DNA of 64,000 bases from Bacteroidales bacterium UBA4116 (GTDB lineage Bacteria > Bacteroidota > Bacteroidia > Bacteroidales > Tannerellaceae): positions 62,001 through 126,000 of the forward strand of contig DFXE01000011.1 of the NCBI GenBank assembly GCA_002381645.1, given 5' to 3'. The notes beneath the pieces are model-generated. The model was not told where the DNA came from, ran no database searches, and saw nothing but the letters and a program-made list of their open reading frames with translations. Shown in pieces: positions 34,486 through 43,142 of the stretch. The position numbers and the translations under genes were made by a program. Within the stretch, counting starts at the first letter, position 1. Every line of letters begins with the position of its first letter.

Positions 34486-35280
34486 ATGGAACAATTAACA
34501 ATGATAAAAAAAGTCCGGAAGCAGGCACTTGCCGACGATGGAGTCAGCGCAGTGCTGATGTACGGTTCATTTACCCAAGGCGAAGGCGACCGTTATTCGG
34601 ACATTGAATTTTATATTTTCCTGTGTGACGGATACCTACCTGACAAAAGGGAATGGGTAGCCGGTATATATCCGGTCAGCATGTTTTTCACAAATGAGTT
34701 CGGAACAGATGTGGCGGTTTTTGACAACCTGATACGTGGAGAATTTCATTTCCATCCGGTTTCCGATATTGGCGTAGTCCTCACCTGGCAGGGCATACTG
34801 GATTTCAGCGTCAGGGATAAAATGAATCTGGTAGATAAGGATGGTTTACTCACCGATGTACTGCATAGTATAGAGCAGATTCGCCCTGAATGGAATACCC
34901 TGGAAAATATAACATGGGTGGCAGATTCCATGATCAATAACCTGCTTTTTGTGGGGAACGTTATCCGGCGCGGAGAGAATGCGCGTGCCAATCACCTGTT
35001 TTTCTTTCTGGAAAAATACCTGTCGCTTCTCATACGTTTGCATCTTAACCAAACAGAGCATTGGCTTGACCCGATGAAAGGGCTCGAAAACGATATTCCG
35101 GCAGAATGGTACGAACAGTATGCCAAATGTGTTCCGATGCTTAAAAAGGACAACCTCAGGGAATGTTATGCGCATACTCTTAAATTGACTAAAGAATTGT
35201 TCCTGCTGCTGAATATGCCAATACATGATAAATCTATATTAGACAGGATAATTGCCGAATGGGAAGCTATAGGATTTTAA
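34486..35280 (+). CDS. Lincosamide-nucleotidyltransferase-like protein (Lnu type)
   Basis: 264 aa. The nucleotidyltransferase motif AVLMYGSFTQGEGDRYSDIE (GSx..DxE) at residues 22-41 is followed by GTDVAVFDNLIRGEFHFHPVSD. Length and layout resemble Lnu(B/F/G)-type enzymes that adenylylate lincosamides. Activity on drugs cannot be judged from sequence; other nucleotidyltransferases have the same fold. It follows the M3 peptidase by 13 bases. Confidence 0.72.
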   Translation: MEQLTMIKKVRKQALADDGVSAVLMYGSFTQGEGDRYSDIEFYIFLCDGYLPDKREWVAGIYPVSMFFTNEFGTDVAVFDNLIRGEFHFHPVSDIGVVLTWQGILDFSVRDKMNLVDKDGLLTDVLHSIEQIRPEWNTLENITWVADSMINNLLFVGNVIRRGENARANHLFFFLEKYLSLLIRLHLNQTEHWLDPMKGLENDIPAEWYEQYAKCVPMLKKDNLRECYAHTLKLTKELFLLLNMPIHDKSILDRIIAEWEAIGF

Positions 35281-35298
35281 AAAAGAACGGAATATTAA

Positions 35299-35424
35299 AT
35301 GATAGCAATAGATATTGATGAAGAAACCTGTATAAAATGTGGTAAGTATGTAAGAGTGTGCCCTGAATATTATCAACTCAACATATGGGGATACAATGGA
35401 AAAGCAGATTGCTTCATTCCGTAG
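35299..35424 (+). pseudogene. Ferredoxin-domain remnant
   Basis: A 41-aa frame opens as IDEETCIKCGKYVRVCP, a [4Fe-4S] motif in which the third Cys is Tyr. It then loses homology and stops. Nitroreductases and iron-sulphur flavoproteins often begin like this. It overlaps the next fragment out of frame. Confidence 0.55.
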
Positions 35425-35767
35425 AGTACTTTCACACGAATTGTTTCATGCCTTACTTGATGAGTATATCACAGACAAAGAGTATTATAATCCTAACCGG
35501 ATAGAATCTGAAACATTATTCCTATTAATGAATGAAGGAATAGCCCATTTTATTGCTGATGGTGAACACATCCACTCCAGATATGAAACATTAAGAGAAC
35601 AGGAAAAACAATTATTTTCTCTATTTTCAGAAAAAGCAAAAATCATTTTTAATAAGGATGAAAACTACGAAATCCGTTCTTCTGTGCTGAAAGAAGGAAT
35701 GTTTGGACCTTATTGGGAAAAATACGTCAGTATAACCGGATTATTCATGGCTGACTATAATATTTGA
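35354..35767 (+). pseudogene. DUF5700-like zinc-peptidase fragment
   Basis: An open frame (first ATG 35396) carries the metallopeptidase motif LSHELFHALLDEY and NEGIAHFIADGEH with its Glu and His, as in DUF5700-type putative peptidases. The family is longer at the N-terminus. The frame begins inside the ferredoxin remnant. The zinc ligands are intact, so residual function is possible but unlikely. Confidence 0.55.
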
Positions 35768-35804
35768 TATTATCAATTAGTATAGTTGGTTCTGATTTTG
35801 TAAA

Positions 35805-35849
35805 TGTTTCTTTTTTACAATTACATTTTCCGTAAACTTTGTATCTTTA
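35805..35849 (+). promoter_or_regulatory. TGTT-TTTTTTACAA promoter of the 35856 AraC gene
   Basis: TGTTTCTTTTTTACAA (35805-35820) lies 21 bases upstream of TATCTTTA (35842-35849). The ATG at 35856 is at the expected transcription start, so the mRNA may be leaderless. Confidence 0.6.
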
Positions 35850-35855
35850 CATTAT

Positions 35856-36650
35856 ATGGAAGAATTCAAAGTCATACAACCCTCGCCGCTGATTGCGCCT
35901 TATGTGAAGAATTACTGGTTGCTCAAAACAGCTTGTGATTCTCCATCGTTGGCACGGACAGTACCTACGGGTATGATGAGCCTGATATTCCATCGTGGAA
36001 ACCGACTATTATCCACCCGGAACAACGAACTCCAACCCCGCGCTTTCCTGAGTGGACAGGAAAAGAGTTTCGATGACCTTCAGTATAGAGGTCAAATCAA
36101 TATGATCTCGGTTGTATTTAATCCTTTCGGAATGCGCGCATTTTTCAGCATTCCAATAAACAGGCTAAATAACCTACGGGTAACAGCGGAAGACCTCGAA
36201 GATAAGGAGTTGTTAGAGTTAGAGCGTTCGTTGACAAGTACAGGCAATGACCATCTTTGTATTCTCCTGATCGAACAATTCTTATTGAAGCGTCTCAGAT
36301 ACTTAGCCGAACACAATCTTCAACGGATTGAAACTGCTATACGTTTAATAAACACCGGACAGACTGATGTCACTACACTTGCCGATACTGCTTGTCTTAG
36401 CCGTAAACAATTCCAGCGCGTATTTTCCGAATATGTCGGGGCTAATCCCAAAGAGTTTTCCAGGACTATCCGTTTTCAAAGGGCATTGCATATTCTCGAA
36501 ACCAAACCGGAAATATCTCTGACCACACTTGCTTATGGGTGCGGCTATTCCGACCAGTCGCACATGATCAAAGAGTTCAAGGCCTTTTCCGGTTATACAC
36601 CTACCGAATATCTCGCTAACTGTGAGCCGTATTCAGACTATTTCGCTTAG
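35856..36650 (+). CDS. AraC-family regulator, DUF6597-type N-terminus
   Basis: 264 aa. The DUF6597 N-terminus (QPSPLIAPYVKNYWLLKT, GQEKSFDDLQYRGQINMI) is followed by the HTH, about 165-255 (ADTACLSRKQFQRVFSEYVGANPKEFSRTIRF, AYGCGYSDQSHMIKEFKAFSGYTPTEYLA). It is related to the regulator at 30174. It carries the shared promoter box upstream, and so does the VOC gene downstream, so it may regulate both (inference). Confidence 0.9.
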   Translation: MEEFKVIQPSPLIAPYVKNYWLLKTACDSPSLARTVPTGMMSLIFHRGNRLLSTRNNELQPRAFLSGQEKSFDDLQYRGQINMISVVFNPFGMRAFFSIPINRLNNLRVTAEDLEDKELLELERSLTSTGNDHLCILLIEQFLLKRLRYLAEHNLQRIETAIRLINTGQTDVTTLADTACLSRKQFQRVFSEYVGANPKEFSRTIRFQRALHILETKPEISLTTLAYGCGYSDQSHMIKEFKAFSGYTPTEYLANCEPYSDYFA

Positions 36651-36660
36651 ATGCGTAAGA

Positions 36661-36705
36661 TGTCCCTTTTCTACAATTTCATCTTTATGCTATAACCTAC
36701 CTTTA
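36661..36705 (+). promoter_or_regulatory. TGTC-TTTTCTACAA promoter of the 36734 VOC gene
   Basis: TGTCCCTTTTCTACAA (36661-36676) lies 21 bases upstream of TACCTTTA (36698-36705). The ATG is at 36734. Confidence 0.62.
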
Positions 36706-36733
36706 CATTGTCAAATCAATCAAAATAAAGACA

Positions 36734-37108
36734 ATGAAAGCATTAGTATCATTTTTTGAGATTCCGGCATCTGACTTCGACCGTGCCGTTCGCTTCTATG
36801 AAACAGTATTGAATCTTAAACTATCTGCCATGGATTGTGGTCATGAAAAGATGGCCTTCTTCCCTGAAGAAAACGGTGAATGTCCCGGAGCAATTTCATG
36901 GTCGGCGGCAATTAGTTTTCTGCCTTCGGAGAATGGTGTATTGATCAGCCTGCGTGTTCCGGATATGGAAACAGCCATTAATTCCATAGAAAAGAACGGT
37001 GGTAAAATCCTTATTACGAAAACCAAGATTGAAGATGAAAACAGAGGCTATTTTGCTGTCTTTACAGACTGCGAAGGTAACCGGGTAGGATTGTATTCAG
37101 ATAAGTGA
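36734..37108 (+). CDS. VOC/glyoxalase-fold protein
   Basis: 124 aa. Pattern ALVSFFEIPASDFDRAVRFY, RVPDMETAINSIEKNGGKIL, GYFAVFTDCEGNRVGLYS. Single domain; a dimer would complete the site. It is the probable target of the AraC regulator at 35856, with its own promoter and a strong terminator at 37127. Confidence 0.85.
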   Translation: MKALVSFFEIPASDFDRAVRFYETVLNLKLSAMDCGHEKMAFFPEENGECPGAISWSAAISFLPSENGVLISLRVPDMETAINSIEKNGGKILITKTKIEDENRGYFAVFTDCEGNRVGLYSDK

Positions 37109-37126
37109 ATTTTTCTTTTATTTAGA

Positions 37127-37168
37127 ATAATGCCTGTTTTGGCTGCAATTAGCCAAAGCAGGCATTAT
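37127..37168 (+). terminator. Intrinsic terminator (18-bp stem)
   Basis: ATAATGCCTGTTTTGGCT (37127-37144) pairs with 37151-37168 with one wobble, around a six-base loop. Confidence 0.72.
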
Positions 37169-37387
37169 GTATTATATGGCCAATGTATTGATAATAATAC
37201 TAAAAAACATCTGTTCGGTCATCACTTCGATGGTATGGTAATAAAGCGTTGAAGTATATAATATTCTGTATTTTTTATTGCAATGATATTTGACAGTAAA
37301 ATAATAAATTAATCGCCGGACTTATAAATCAGGGCGTTAATTTGACTATTTTTGAGATTAAGTTACTCACTGATGATAAATAAAAAT

Positions 37388-38041
37388 ATGAAATTTAACC
37401 CGATTGATATAGAAAAATGGAACCGTAAGGAATATTACATTCATTATATGGATGTAATGCGTTGCACATACAGCTTAACTGTAAATATTAATATTACAGG
37501 ATTAAGAGCGGTTGTAAAAGAGATGGGGAAAAAGATATACCCCGTACAGATCTATATGATTGCTACGGTTGTAAATCAGTACGCCGAATTCAGAATGGAT
37601 AAGAATTCCAGAGGAGAGTTAGGCTATTGGGATGAAGTAAATCCAAGTTATACGGTATTCAATAAGAAAAGTGAAACCTTTTCGAGTATATGGACAAATT
37701 ATAATCCCATATTCAGCCGCTTTTATAACAGTTGCATGGAAGACATAACTAAATATTCGCAATCGACTTCCTTACAACCGAAACCAGATGAGCCTTCCAA
37801 TTCTTTTACGTTATCCTGTTTGCCATGGGTAAACTTTACCGGATTTAATATTAATGTGTTTAATGAAGGACGTTATTTAACTCCTATTTTTACAATAGGT
37901 AGATTTATCGAAACGGAAGGTTCTGTTTTAATGCCGCTTTCCATACAACTCCACCATGCTGCATGCGACGGGTTCCACGTCGGAAGATTCGTGCAATCAT
38001 TACAGGAATTGGCTACCAATCATAATAAGTGGTTGTTATAA
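37388..38041 (+). CDS. Chloramphenicol acetyltransferase (CatA-like)
   Basis: 217 aa from the ATG at 37388; the in-frame start at 37352 lies within the -7 box TATTTTTG (37347-37354). It has the class-A signature: IDIEKWNRKEYYIHY at the start, LSCLPWVNFTGFNIN in the middle, and the catalytic-His block QLHHAACDGFHVGRF near the end. CatA trimers acetylate chloramphenicol. The Asn/Gly changes near the active site may mean a diverged subtype. Confidence 0.85.
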   Translation: MKFNPIDIEKWNRKEYYIHYMDVMRCTYSLTVNINITGLRAVVKEMGKKIYPVQIYMIATVVNQYAEFRMDKNSRGELGYWDEVNPSYTVFNKKSETFSSIWTNYNPIFSRFYNSCMEDITKYSQSTSLQPKPDEPSNSFTLSCLPWVNFTGFNINVFNEGRYLTPIFTIGRFIETEGSVLMPLSIQLHHAACDGFHVGRFVQSLQELATNHNKWLL

Positions 38042-38044
38042 GTA

Positions 38045-38236
38045 TTATATCTTATTAATCTTATATAATTTGTTCCGAAGCCTGCGACTTCCTGTATTCA
38101 TTCTGAGTATAAAATCTGTTCCGAAAACCGTAAGACACTTCTCCGACAACTCCTTTACGTTGATTTTTGCATCATTTTGTGACGTAGTCAGAATGTCAAT
38201 ATCAATTTCATCCACCAAAGGGGTGGTCTTTTTTCC
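38045..38236 (-). pseudogene. Unidentified C-terminal gene fragment
   Basis: The minus-strand frame reads PLVDEIDIDILTTSQNDAKI, then NVKELSEKCLTVFGTDFIL and a Lys/Arg-rich end before a stop. It has no start codon and looks like the true C-terminus of an unknown protein. It is the only coding-like content between 38042 and 38380. Confidence 0.4.
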
Positions 38237-38304
38237 TGTTTATACAGATTGGATTCCGAAGAATTAGGAATATAAAAATAAAATTATGGTAGATACAGGA
38301 ATAT

Positions 38305-38332
38305 TTCCCAATTATATCTATCACATTGGGAA
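38305..38332. promoter_or_regulatory. Inverted repeat upstream of the DUF2000 gene
   Basis: TTCCCAAT (38305-38312) and ATTGGGAA (38325-38332) face each other over 12 bases, 49 bases upstream of the ATG at 38381. Candidate operator. Confidence 0.4.
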
Positions 38333-38380
38333 TAATATCTAAATACCGTAACTTTACCGGAGAATAAAAAAACAGGAGAT

Positions 38381-38818
38381 ATGGAAAATACAAAGACAAT
38401 TACTGATACCAAAAAGTGCGTATTAATAATAGACAGCACCCAACCTACAGGCATTATAGCAAATACGGCAAGCGTACTTTCCATTACATTGGGAAAAGAA
38501 ATTGAAGGCATTGTCAGCCATGATGTATACGACAAACATGGAGAAAAACATCGCGGTATCACGCAAATACCCATTCCCATATTAGCAGCATCCTGTGATA
38601 AGATAAAAGAGATCAGGCGAAATCTACTATCATCGGATTCGGACGGCCTGGTACTCGTCGATTTTTCGGATATCGCCCGCCAATCCAAAACCTACGACCA
38701 GTATGAAAAGCAAATGCTTTCAACCGGCGACCATGAAATCCGGTACATCGGCATCGGGATCTACGGCGATAAAAAACAGATAAACAAAGCTACCGGAAAT
38801 TTAAGCCTGATAAGATAA
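38381..38818 (+). CDS. DUF2000-family protein
   Basis: 145 aa. CVLIIDSTQPTGIIANTASVLSITLG is the hallmark of DUF2000, a peptidyl-tRNA-hydrolase-like fold. Function unknown. It sits alone with a candidate operator upstream. Confidence 0.82.
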   Translation: MENTKTITDTKKCVLIIDSTQPTGIIANTASVLSITLGKEIEGIVSHDVYDKHGEKHRGITQIPIPILAASCDKIKEIRRNLLSSDSDGLVLVDFSDIARQSKTYDQYEKQMLSTGDHEIRYIGIGIYGDKKQINKATGNLSLIR

Positions 38819-38984
38819 GAAGCACGCCGCCCGTAAAAAATAACAGGAATATAGAAACCATCCTGCAAAAATAATATACCTTTATCAGCGGTTACCATAA
38901 GATGAAATAACAAACTGGCAGACCTTAAATTCACTCGTATAATAAATACGATCAACCCGGTATGATACACCCACCACAAACAAA

Positions 38985-40175
38985 ATGCCCCGTATCGAGG
39001 TAGTCGATGCCCTGCGGGGATTTGCCGTTATGGCAATTCTGTTCGTACACAGTATTGAACATTTTATCTTTCCTGTCTATCCCGACCCCGCTGCAATGCC
39101 CGCCTGGCTCCATGTGTTGGACCAGGGCGTATTTGATGTTATATTCGCGCTGTTCGCCGGAAAGTCCTATGCCATCTTCGCCCTCCTGTTCGGGTTCACT
39201 TTCCACATACAATATACAAACCAGCAACTTAAAGGAAATGATTTCGGCTATCGCTTCCTGTGGCGATTGCTGTTGTTAGCCGGATTTGCAACAATTAATG
39301 CTGCTTTTTTCCCCGCCGGAGATGTACTGCTGTTATTCGCGATAGTGGGTATTTTCCTCTTTATCGTCAGGAAATGGAGCGACAAAGCTGTGTTGGTTTT
39401 TGCCGTACTGTTATTGTTACAACCGATAGAATGGTTTCATTATATCGCAAGCCGGGTTAACCCCGCATATACCCTTCCCGATTTAGGAGTCGGAGCCATG
39501 TACAACGAAGTAGCCCAATATACAAAAGAGGGTAATTATGCCCTTTTCTTTCTGGGAAATATCACCTTAGGACAAAAAGCAAGCCTGCTCTGGGCTATCG
39601 GCGCAGGACGCTTCCTGCAAACAGCAGGGTTATTTATGATTGGCCTGCTGATAGGTAGAAAACATCTTTTCCTTACATCGGAAAACAATAACCGCTTTTG
39701 GATTAAAACATTGATAATAGCCGCCCTACTTTTCAGCCCGTTATATGTACTGAAAGTACAGGTTTACGACAATGGCAGCACCGGTATGATTAAGCAGACG
39801 GTAGGTGTAGTGTTCGATATGTGGCAGAAGTTTGCTTTTACCTTTGTACTGATTTCTTCTTTTGTATGGCTGTACCAAACGGATATGTTCAGAAAGCTGA
39901 CTTCGGGTTTACGTTATTACGGCAAAATGAGTCTGACGAACTATATCAGCCAATCCATCATTGGCGCCTTTATCTTTTTCCCGATAGGACTGTACCTCGC
40001 ACCGTACTGCGGATATACAATAAGTTTATTAATAGGAATTGCAATATTCATAGCCCAGGTAAGGTTCTGCGAATGGTGGCTCCAGACGCATAAACAAGGC
40101 CCGTTTGAAAGCCTTTGGCATAAACTGACATGGCTGGGTGCCAATAGAACTGTTACCGGAAGAAGAATAACCTGA
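38985..40175 (+). CDS. DUF418/YeiB-type membrane protein
   Basis: 396 aa with eight to ten membrane segments. The N-terminal RIEVVDALRGFAVMAILFVH and LRYYGKMSLTNYISQSII are typical of YeiB/DUF418 acyltransferase-like proteins. GAYCGYTIS-like loops lie near the end. Probably in the inner membrane; the substrate is unknown. No regulatory partner is evident. Confidence 0.85.
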   Translation: MPRIEVVDALRGFAVMAILFVHSIEHFIFPVYPDPAAMPAWLHVLDQGVFDVIFALFAGKSYAIFALLFGFTFHIQYTNQQLKGNDFGYRFLWRLLLLAGFATINAAFFPAGDVLLLFAIVGIFLFIVRKWSDKAVLVFAVLLLLQPIEWFHYIASRVNPAYTLPDLGVGAMYNEVAQYTKEGNYALFFLGNITLGQKASLLWAIGAGRFLQTAGLFMIGLLIGRKHLFLTSENNNRFWIKTLIIAALLFSPLYVLKVQVYDNGSTGMIKQTVGVVFDMWQKFAFTFVLISSFVWLYQTDMFRKLTSGLRYYGKMSLTNYISQSIIGAFIFFPIGLYLAPYCGYTISLLIGIAIFIAQVRFCEWWLQTHKQGPFESLWHKLTWLGANRTVTGRRIT

Positions 40176-40239
40176 CGGAAAAGTTCTACCAGCATCGTCG
40201 ACGCAGGCGGGTAAAATTATTAACTGAAAAAAACAGCGT

Positions 40240-41001
40240 ATGGAAATCATAAATATCGGCAATAGGGTAGTAAACAATTATATAATTTCTACAGACAAAG
40301 GGTATATTGTAGTTGATACCGGTTATGCGGGCAGTTATTCCCGTTTCCTGAAAGGGCTAAAGGAGCATCATATCAGTTTACCGGAAATCTGTTATATCTT
40401 TCTCACCCATGCGCACGACGACCATGCGGGATTTCTGAATGAACTTATCCGCGATACTAAAGCCAAAGTCATCATGCATAAAGAGTCGCCCGCGCGGTTA
40501 TTGCAGGGGCACAACAGTTACGAGGGCGGTTGTTCCAACAGGCTTGCGTTGTTTTTTGTTGAAATAATGGGTGTTTTGGGAAATAAAAGGCACGAATTCC
40601 CTGTTGTCAATATTCCGGAAAATACATTCTTGTTTGATGGTAACCCCCAGTTCCTGCGTGAAGAAGGCATTGGAATTGATATTATTGCACTGCCCGGTCA
40701 TACAGCCGACCAGATAGGTTTGCTGACCGGCGATGGAATTCTTCTTTGTGGCGATGCTGCCATGAATGGCTTTCCAGGCATTAACCGCAATATCATCTGG
40801 ATTGAGAGTTTACCGGATTATAAAAAATCGTGGGACAGGATGATAAAAAGCAAGGCGGAATATATTTATCCTTCCCATGGAAAGCCATTTCCAAAAAAGG
40901 ATTTATCCAGGTTTCGAAGCAAACTGGAAAAGATCAGACTATATAAAGTATTAAGATATGAAAAGTATTCCTGCCCGGGCGGCAGTTCAACCCATTTATA
41001 A
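40240..41001 (+). CDS. MBL-fold metallo-hydrolase
   Basis: 253 aa. The metal-binding motif THAHDDHAGF (HxHxDH) is at residues about 50-59, the later His in ALPGHTADQIG, an Asp in LCGDAAMNG, and a final His in YPSHGKPF. All ligands are present. This fold serves glyoxalase II, beta-lactamases and lactonases; the substrate here is unknown. It begins 65 bases after the YeiB-like gene. Confidence 0.88.
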   Translation: MEIINIGNRVVNNYIISTDKGYIVVDTGYAGSYSRFLKGLKEHHISLPEICYIFLTHAHDDHAGFLNELIRDTKAKVIMHKESPARLLQGHNSYEGGCSNRLALFFVEIMGVLGNKRHEFPVVNIPENTFLFDGNPQFLREEGIGIDIIALPGHTADQIGLLTGDGILLCGDAAMNGFPGINRNIIWIESLPDYKKSWDRMIKSKAEYIYPSHGKPFPKKDLSRFRSKLEKIRLYKVLRYEKYSCPGGSSTHL

Positions 41002-41124
41002 ATCTTTCCGGATATATTCTGTTTTGCGGTAGCAATCATCATTACAAAACGCTTCCTAAGATATGTTTACAGTGCGGCATAGCGGCAGTCTGTCCACATT
41101 TTGAGGAGCATACACTATGCACAA

Positions 41125-41613
41125 TCACAATTTCCGGCTCATCATTATATATTCTTCAAAAAAACCATCTTCCACCCAGTTTTGCTTTCTGTACAGACCC
41201 ACGGCAGGCGCATTGTCCCTATGCACACCCAGGGATATTTCCGTCAGCCCCGTTTCAGAAGCTGCTTTGTAAAGCTCTACCATCAGTTGCCCGCCAATAC
41301 CCATACCCCTGTATTCCGTAACAACACCCATCGTAAGTTCCGGCATGGGGTATTTCACTGCGTGCGCGTCTGTCGGCAATAACCGCACCCAGGCGGCACC
41401 TACAGGTTGCCTATTTTCAGTTTCAGCAATAATACCCACATCCTGCCTGTTCGGAAATCCATCAATATATTGATAGGTATCCGGATATGCAGGTAATTCG
41501 TTAACACGGATGTTTACCCCCGACGCGCCGGCGGCATCGACTAATATCTGCGACATAAAGGGAATATCTTCACCGGTAGCTTTCCTGAAGATTAATTTAT
41601 CTGTTTTCATCAT
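41125..41613 (-). CDS. GNAT-family N-acetyltransferase (paralog B)
   Basis: 162 aa. The same enzyme type as 9642-10130: shared VGAAWVR, DAHAV, PELTMGV, EYRGMGIGGQLM and YIMMSR. Its promoter (41653-41685) is well formed. The substrate is unknown, but two divergent copies in one region suggest separate substrates or a dose effect. Confidence 0.88.
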   Translation of the reverse strand: MMKTDKLIFRKATGEDIPFMSQILVDAAGASGVNIRVNELPAYPDTYQYIDGFPNRQDVGIIAETENRQPVGAAWVRLLPTDAHAVKYPMPELTMGVVTEYRGMGIGGQLMVELYKAASETGLTEISLGVHRDNAPAVGLYRKQNWVEDGFFEEYIMMSRKL

Positions 41614-41644
41614 TTAGCATTTTGGGAAACTTGGCCTGTAACGT

Positions 41645-41685
41645 TAACTTTGCAAAGGTAGCTTTTCATTCTATGTTTACACAAA
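41645..41685. promoter_or_regulatory. Face-to-face -7 boxes
   Basis: TAACTTTG (plus, 41645-41652) abuts CAAAGGTA (41653-41660), which is TACCTTTG on the minus strand. The minus box has a TTTG (41685-41682) 21 bases upstream and serves the acetyltransferase at 41613. The plus box may serve rightward transcription. Confidence 0.5.
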
Positions 41686-41797
41686 AGAATACTGTTAATC
41701 AGTTAATTATTGTCTTTATCTACACATAATATGTAATATTCCCCTCCGTTTCCATTAAATAACGGATTACCGGAAAAATAGACGTACATTTACATAT

Positions 41798-41813
41798 AAG
41801 CAAACGATTGCTT
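41798..41813. promoter_or_regulatory. AAGCAA/TTGCTT inverted repeat
   Basis: Perfect 6-base arms around ACGA, 23 bases upstream of the ATG at 41837. Possible operator. Confidence 0.35.
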
Positions 41814-41836
41814 ACCATAATCAATACAAAAATAAT

Positions 41837-42076
41837 ATGACAACCCGAAAAGAAGTTCAGTGTATGAAAAAATTTGGTGATACCACAGGTAACATAAGAA
41901 CTTCACAAAATCAGCAGGTAACAACAATGTTGGAAGACATAAAACAAAAAGCAGGCGAAGTAATACTTATAGCAATCACCCCCCGGACATCCATTGAACT
42001 GCCGGCACATTTAACACAAAGTGAAATTGAGGCCCGGGTAGCAAATTATATTAAATTACATACCTCAAAGATTTAA
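41837..42076 (+). CDS. Small hypothetical protein (79 aa)
   Basis: No family recognised. The C-terminal half (EVILIAITPRTSIELPAHLT then EIEARVANYIKLH) looks like a mixed strand-helix domain, so it is probably a real protein or a domain fragment. No signal peptide. It is alone, between divergent promoters and a convergent nitroreductase gene. Confidence 0.45.
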   Translation: MTTRKEVQCMKKFGDTTGNIRTSQNQQVTTMLEDIKQKAGEVILIAITPRTSIELPAHLTQSEIEARVANYIKLHTSKI

Positions 42077-42118
42077 AACGATTACTTTATAGCATACATC
42101 TTTAACTATCCGGTGGGC

Positions 42119-42925
42119 TTACAGGCTTTCAATCCATGAAATAACATATTTCAGGCTGTCGTTAGCTGGATAATCCTTCAATTCCTCGAAATGACCTTCG
42201 ATGCCCAGTTCCTTACAAGTAAGTTCAAAATGGCAGAGAGCAATCCCCATATCAATAGTATCAAACATCGGATAAGGATTTTTATAGAAATGCAGCGTTT
42301 TATTCTGCCGTAGAACACGCCATTCCTGCTTATTGTTTGCCGAAGGGGCCAGGCGTACCATTTCAAGGGGAGTGAAAAAAGGCTCCGCGGCAGATTCGGT
42401 AAGCGGAGTTTCAAAATTCCCCACAAAGAAAAGTTCACCGAAGGCTTTACGCGAAACATGATTCTTATCAGCCCTGACGATGTATTTCTCTATAAAATGT
42501 TGCCTGTCACTCGGATAACCGACAGGCGATACAATTCTTAATTTTTCGTCCGGCCCAAGTATGATTTGCTTTTTAAAATCACTACGGCTGAAAGAACCAC
42601 CCAGCCAGCAAGTGCCTAAATCCAGACTGGTGCAAAACAATAATACTTCTTCAAACATATAGGCAGCCGCGGTGTCGGCAAATGGAGCATCCTCATAAAT
42701 GAGCGCCAGGAAATCCCTGGCTCCTTTTACCCAGCCATAGGTACCCAGTTTTATTGGCTCACCAGCAGTGTCCATACATATCAGTTCAACCCGCGCTTTC
42801 TTGTTGAACGGTGGTTTCATCTGGCCGATGAATTGCTTAATCTGGGCAATATGCTCATCGCGTAACGGTTCGCCGGTATACGTACGAACAGAACGTCTTT
42901 TCCGGATTGTTTCGATTATATTCAT
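42119..42925 (-). CDS. Nitroreductase-family flavoprotein
   Basis: 268 aa. The FMN-binding start is IIETIRKRRSVRTYTGEPL, and LDLGTCWLGGSFSRSDFKKQ and PLEMVRLAPSANNKQEWRV follow. This is a long two-module version in which the RLAPSANNKQEW motif comes late. FMN-dependent reduction of nitro compounds or quinones is likely. A TAATTTTG -7-like box lies on the minus strand just upstream. Confidence 0.85.
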   Translation of the reverse strand: MNIIETIRKRRSVRTYTGEPLRDEHIAQIKQFIGQMKPPFNKKARVELICMDTAGEPIKLGTYGWVKGARDFLALIYEDAPFADTAAAYMFEEVLLFCTSLDLGTCWLGGSFSRSDFKKQIILGPDEKLRIVSPVGYPSDRQHFIEKYIVRADKNHVSRKAFGELFFVGNFETPLTESAAEPFFTPLEMVRLAPSANNKQEWRVLRQNKTLHFYKNPYPMFDTIDMGIALCHFELTCKELGIEGHFEELKDYPANDSLKYVISWIESL

Positions 42926-43142
42926 AGATATAGTTATATAACTGCAAAATTAGCAAATTAAACAAATATCAATGAACCAGCCTTAATTATCTCATAAAGT
43001 AAACATCAGACGACATTCTACCATCCGATCAGCATACAATGGGTTGTTAAAACTGTTTTGGCGGTTATAGCTATTTGTATTTAGGGAACGAGCTTTATAT
43101 AGACTATGGTGGGTATCTTTTCTTACCTCTATCAATACCCCT

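Noticed and set aside
41022..41125. Frame with CLQCGIAAVCP, ferredoxin-like, before the 41125 acetyltransferase
   Set aside because: Only two CxxC/CP features, no start codon, and it runs into the antisense of a real gene; chance is likely.
42178..42459. Second minus-strand frame inside the nitroreductase gene
   Set aside because: Overlaps a full-length enzyme in another frame with intact motifs; no family.
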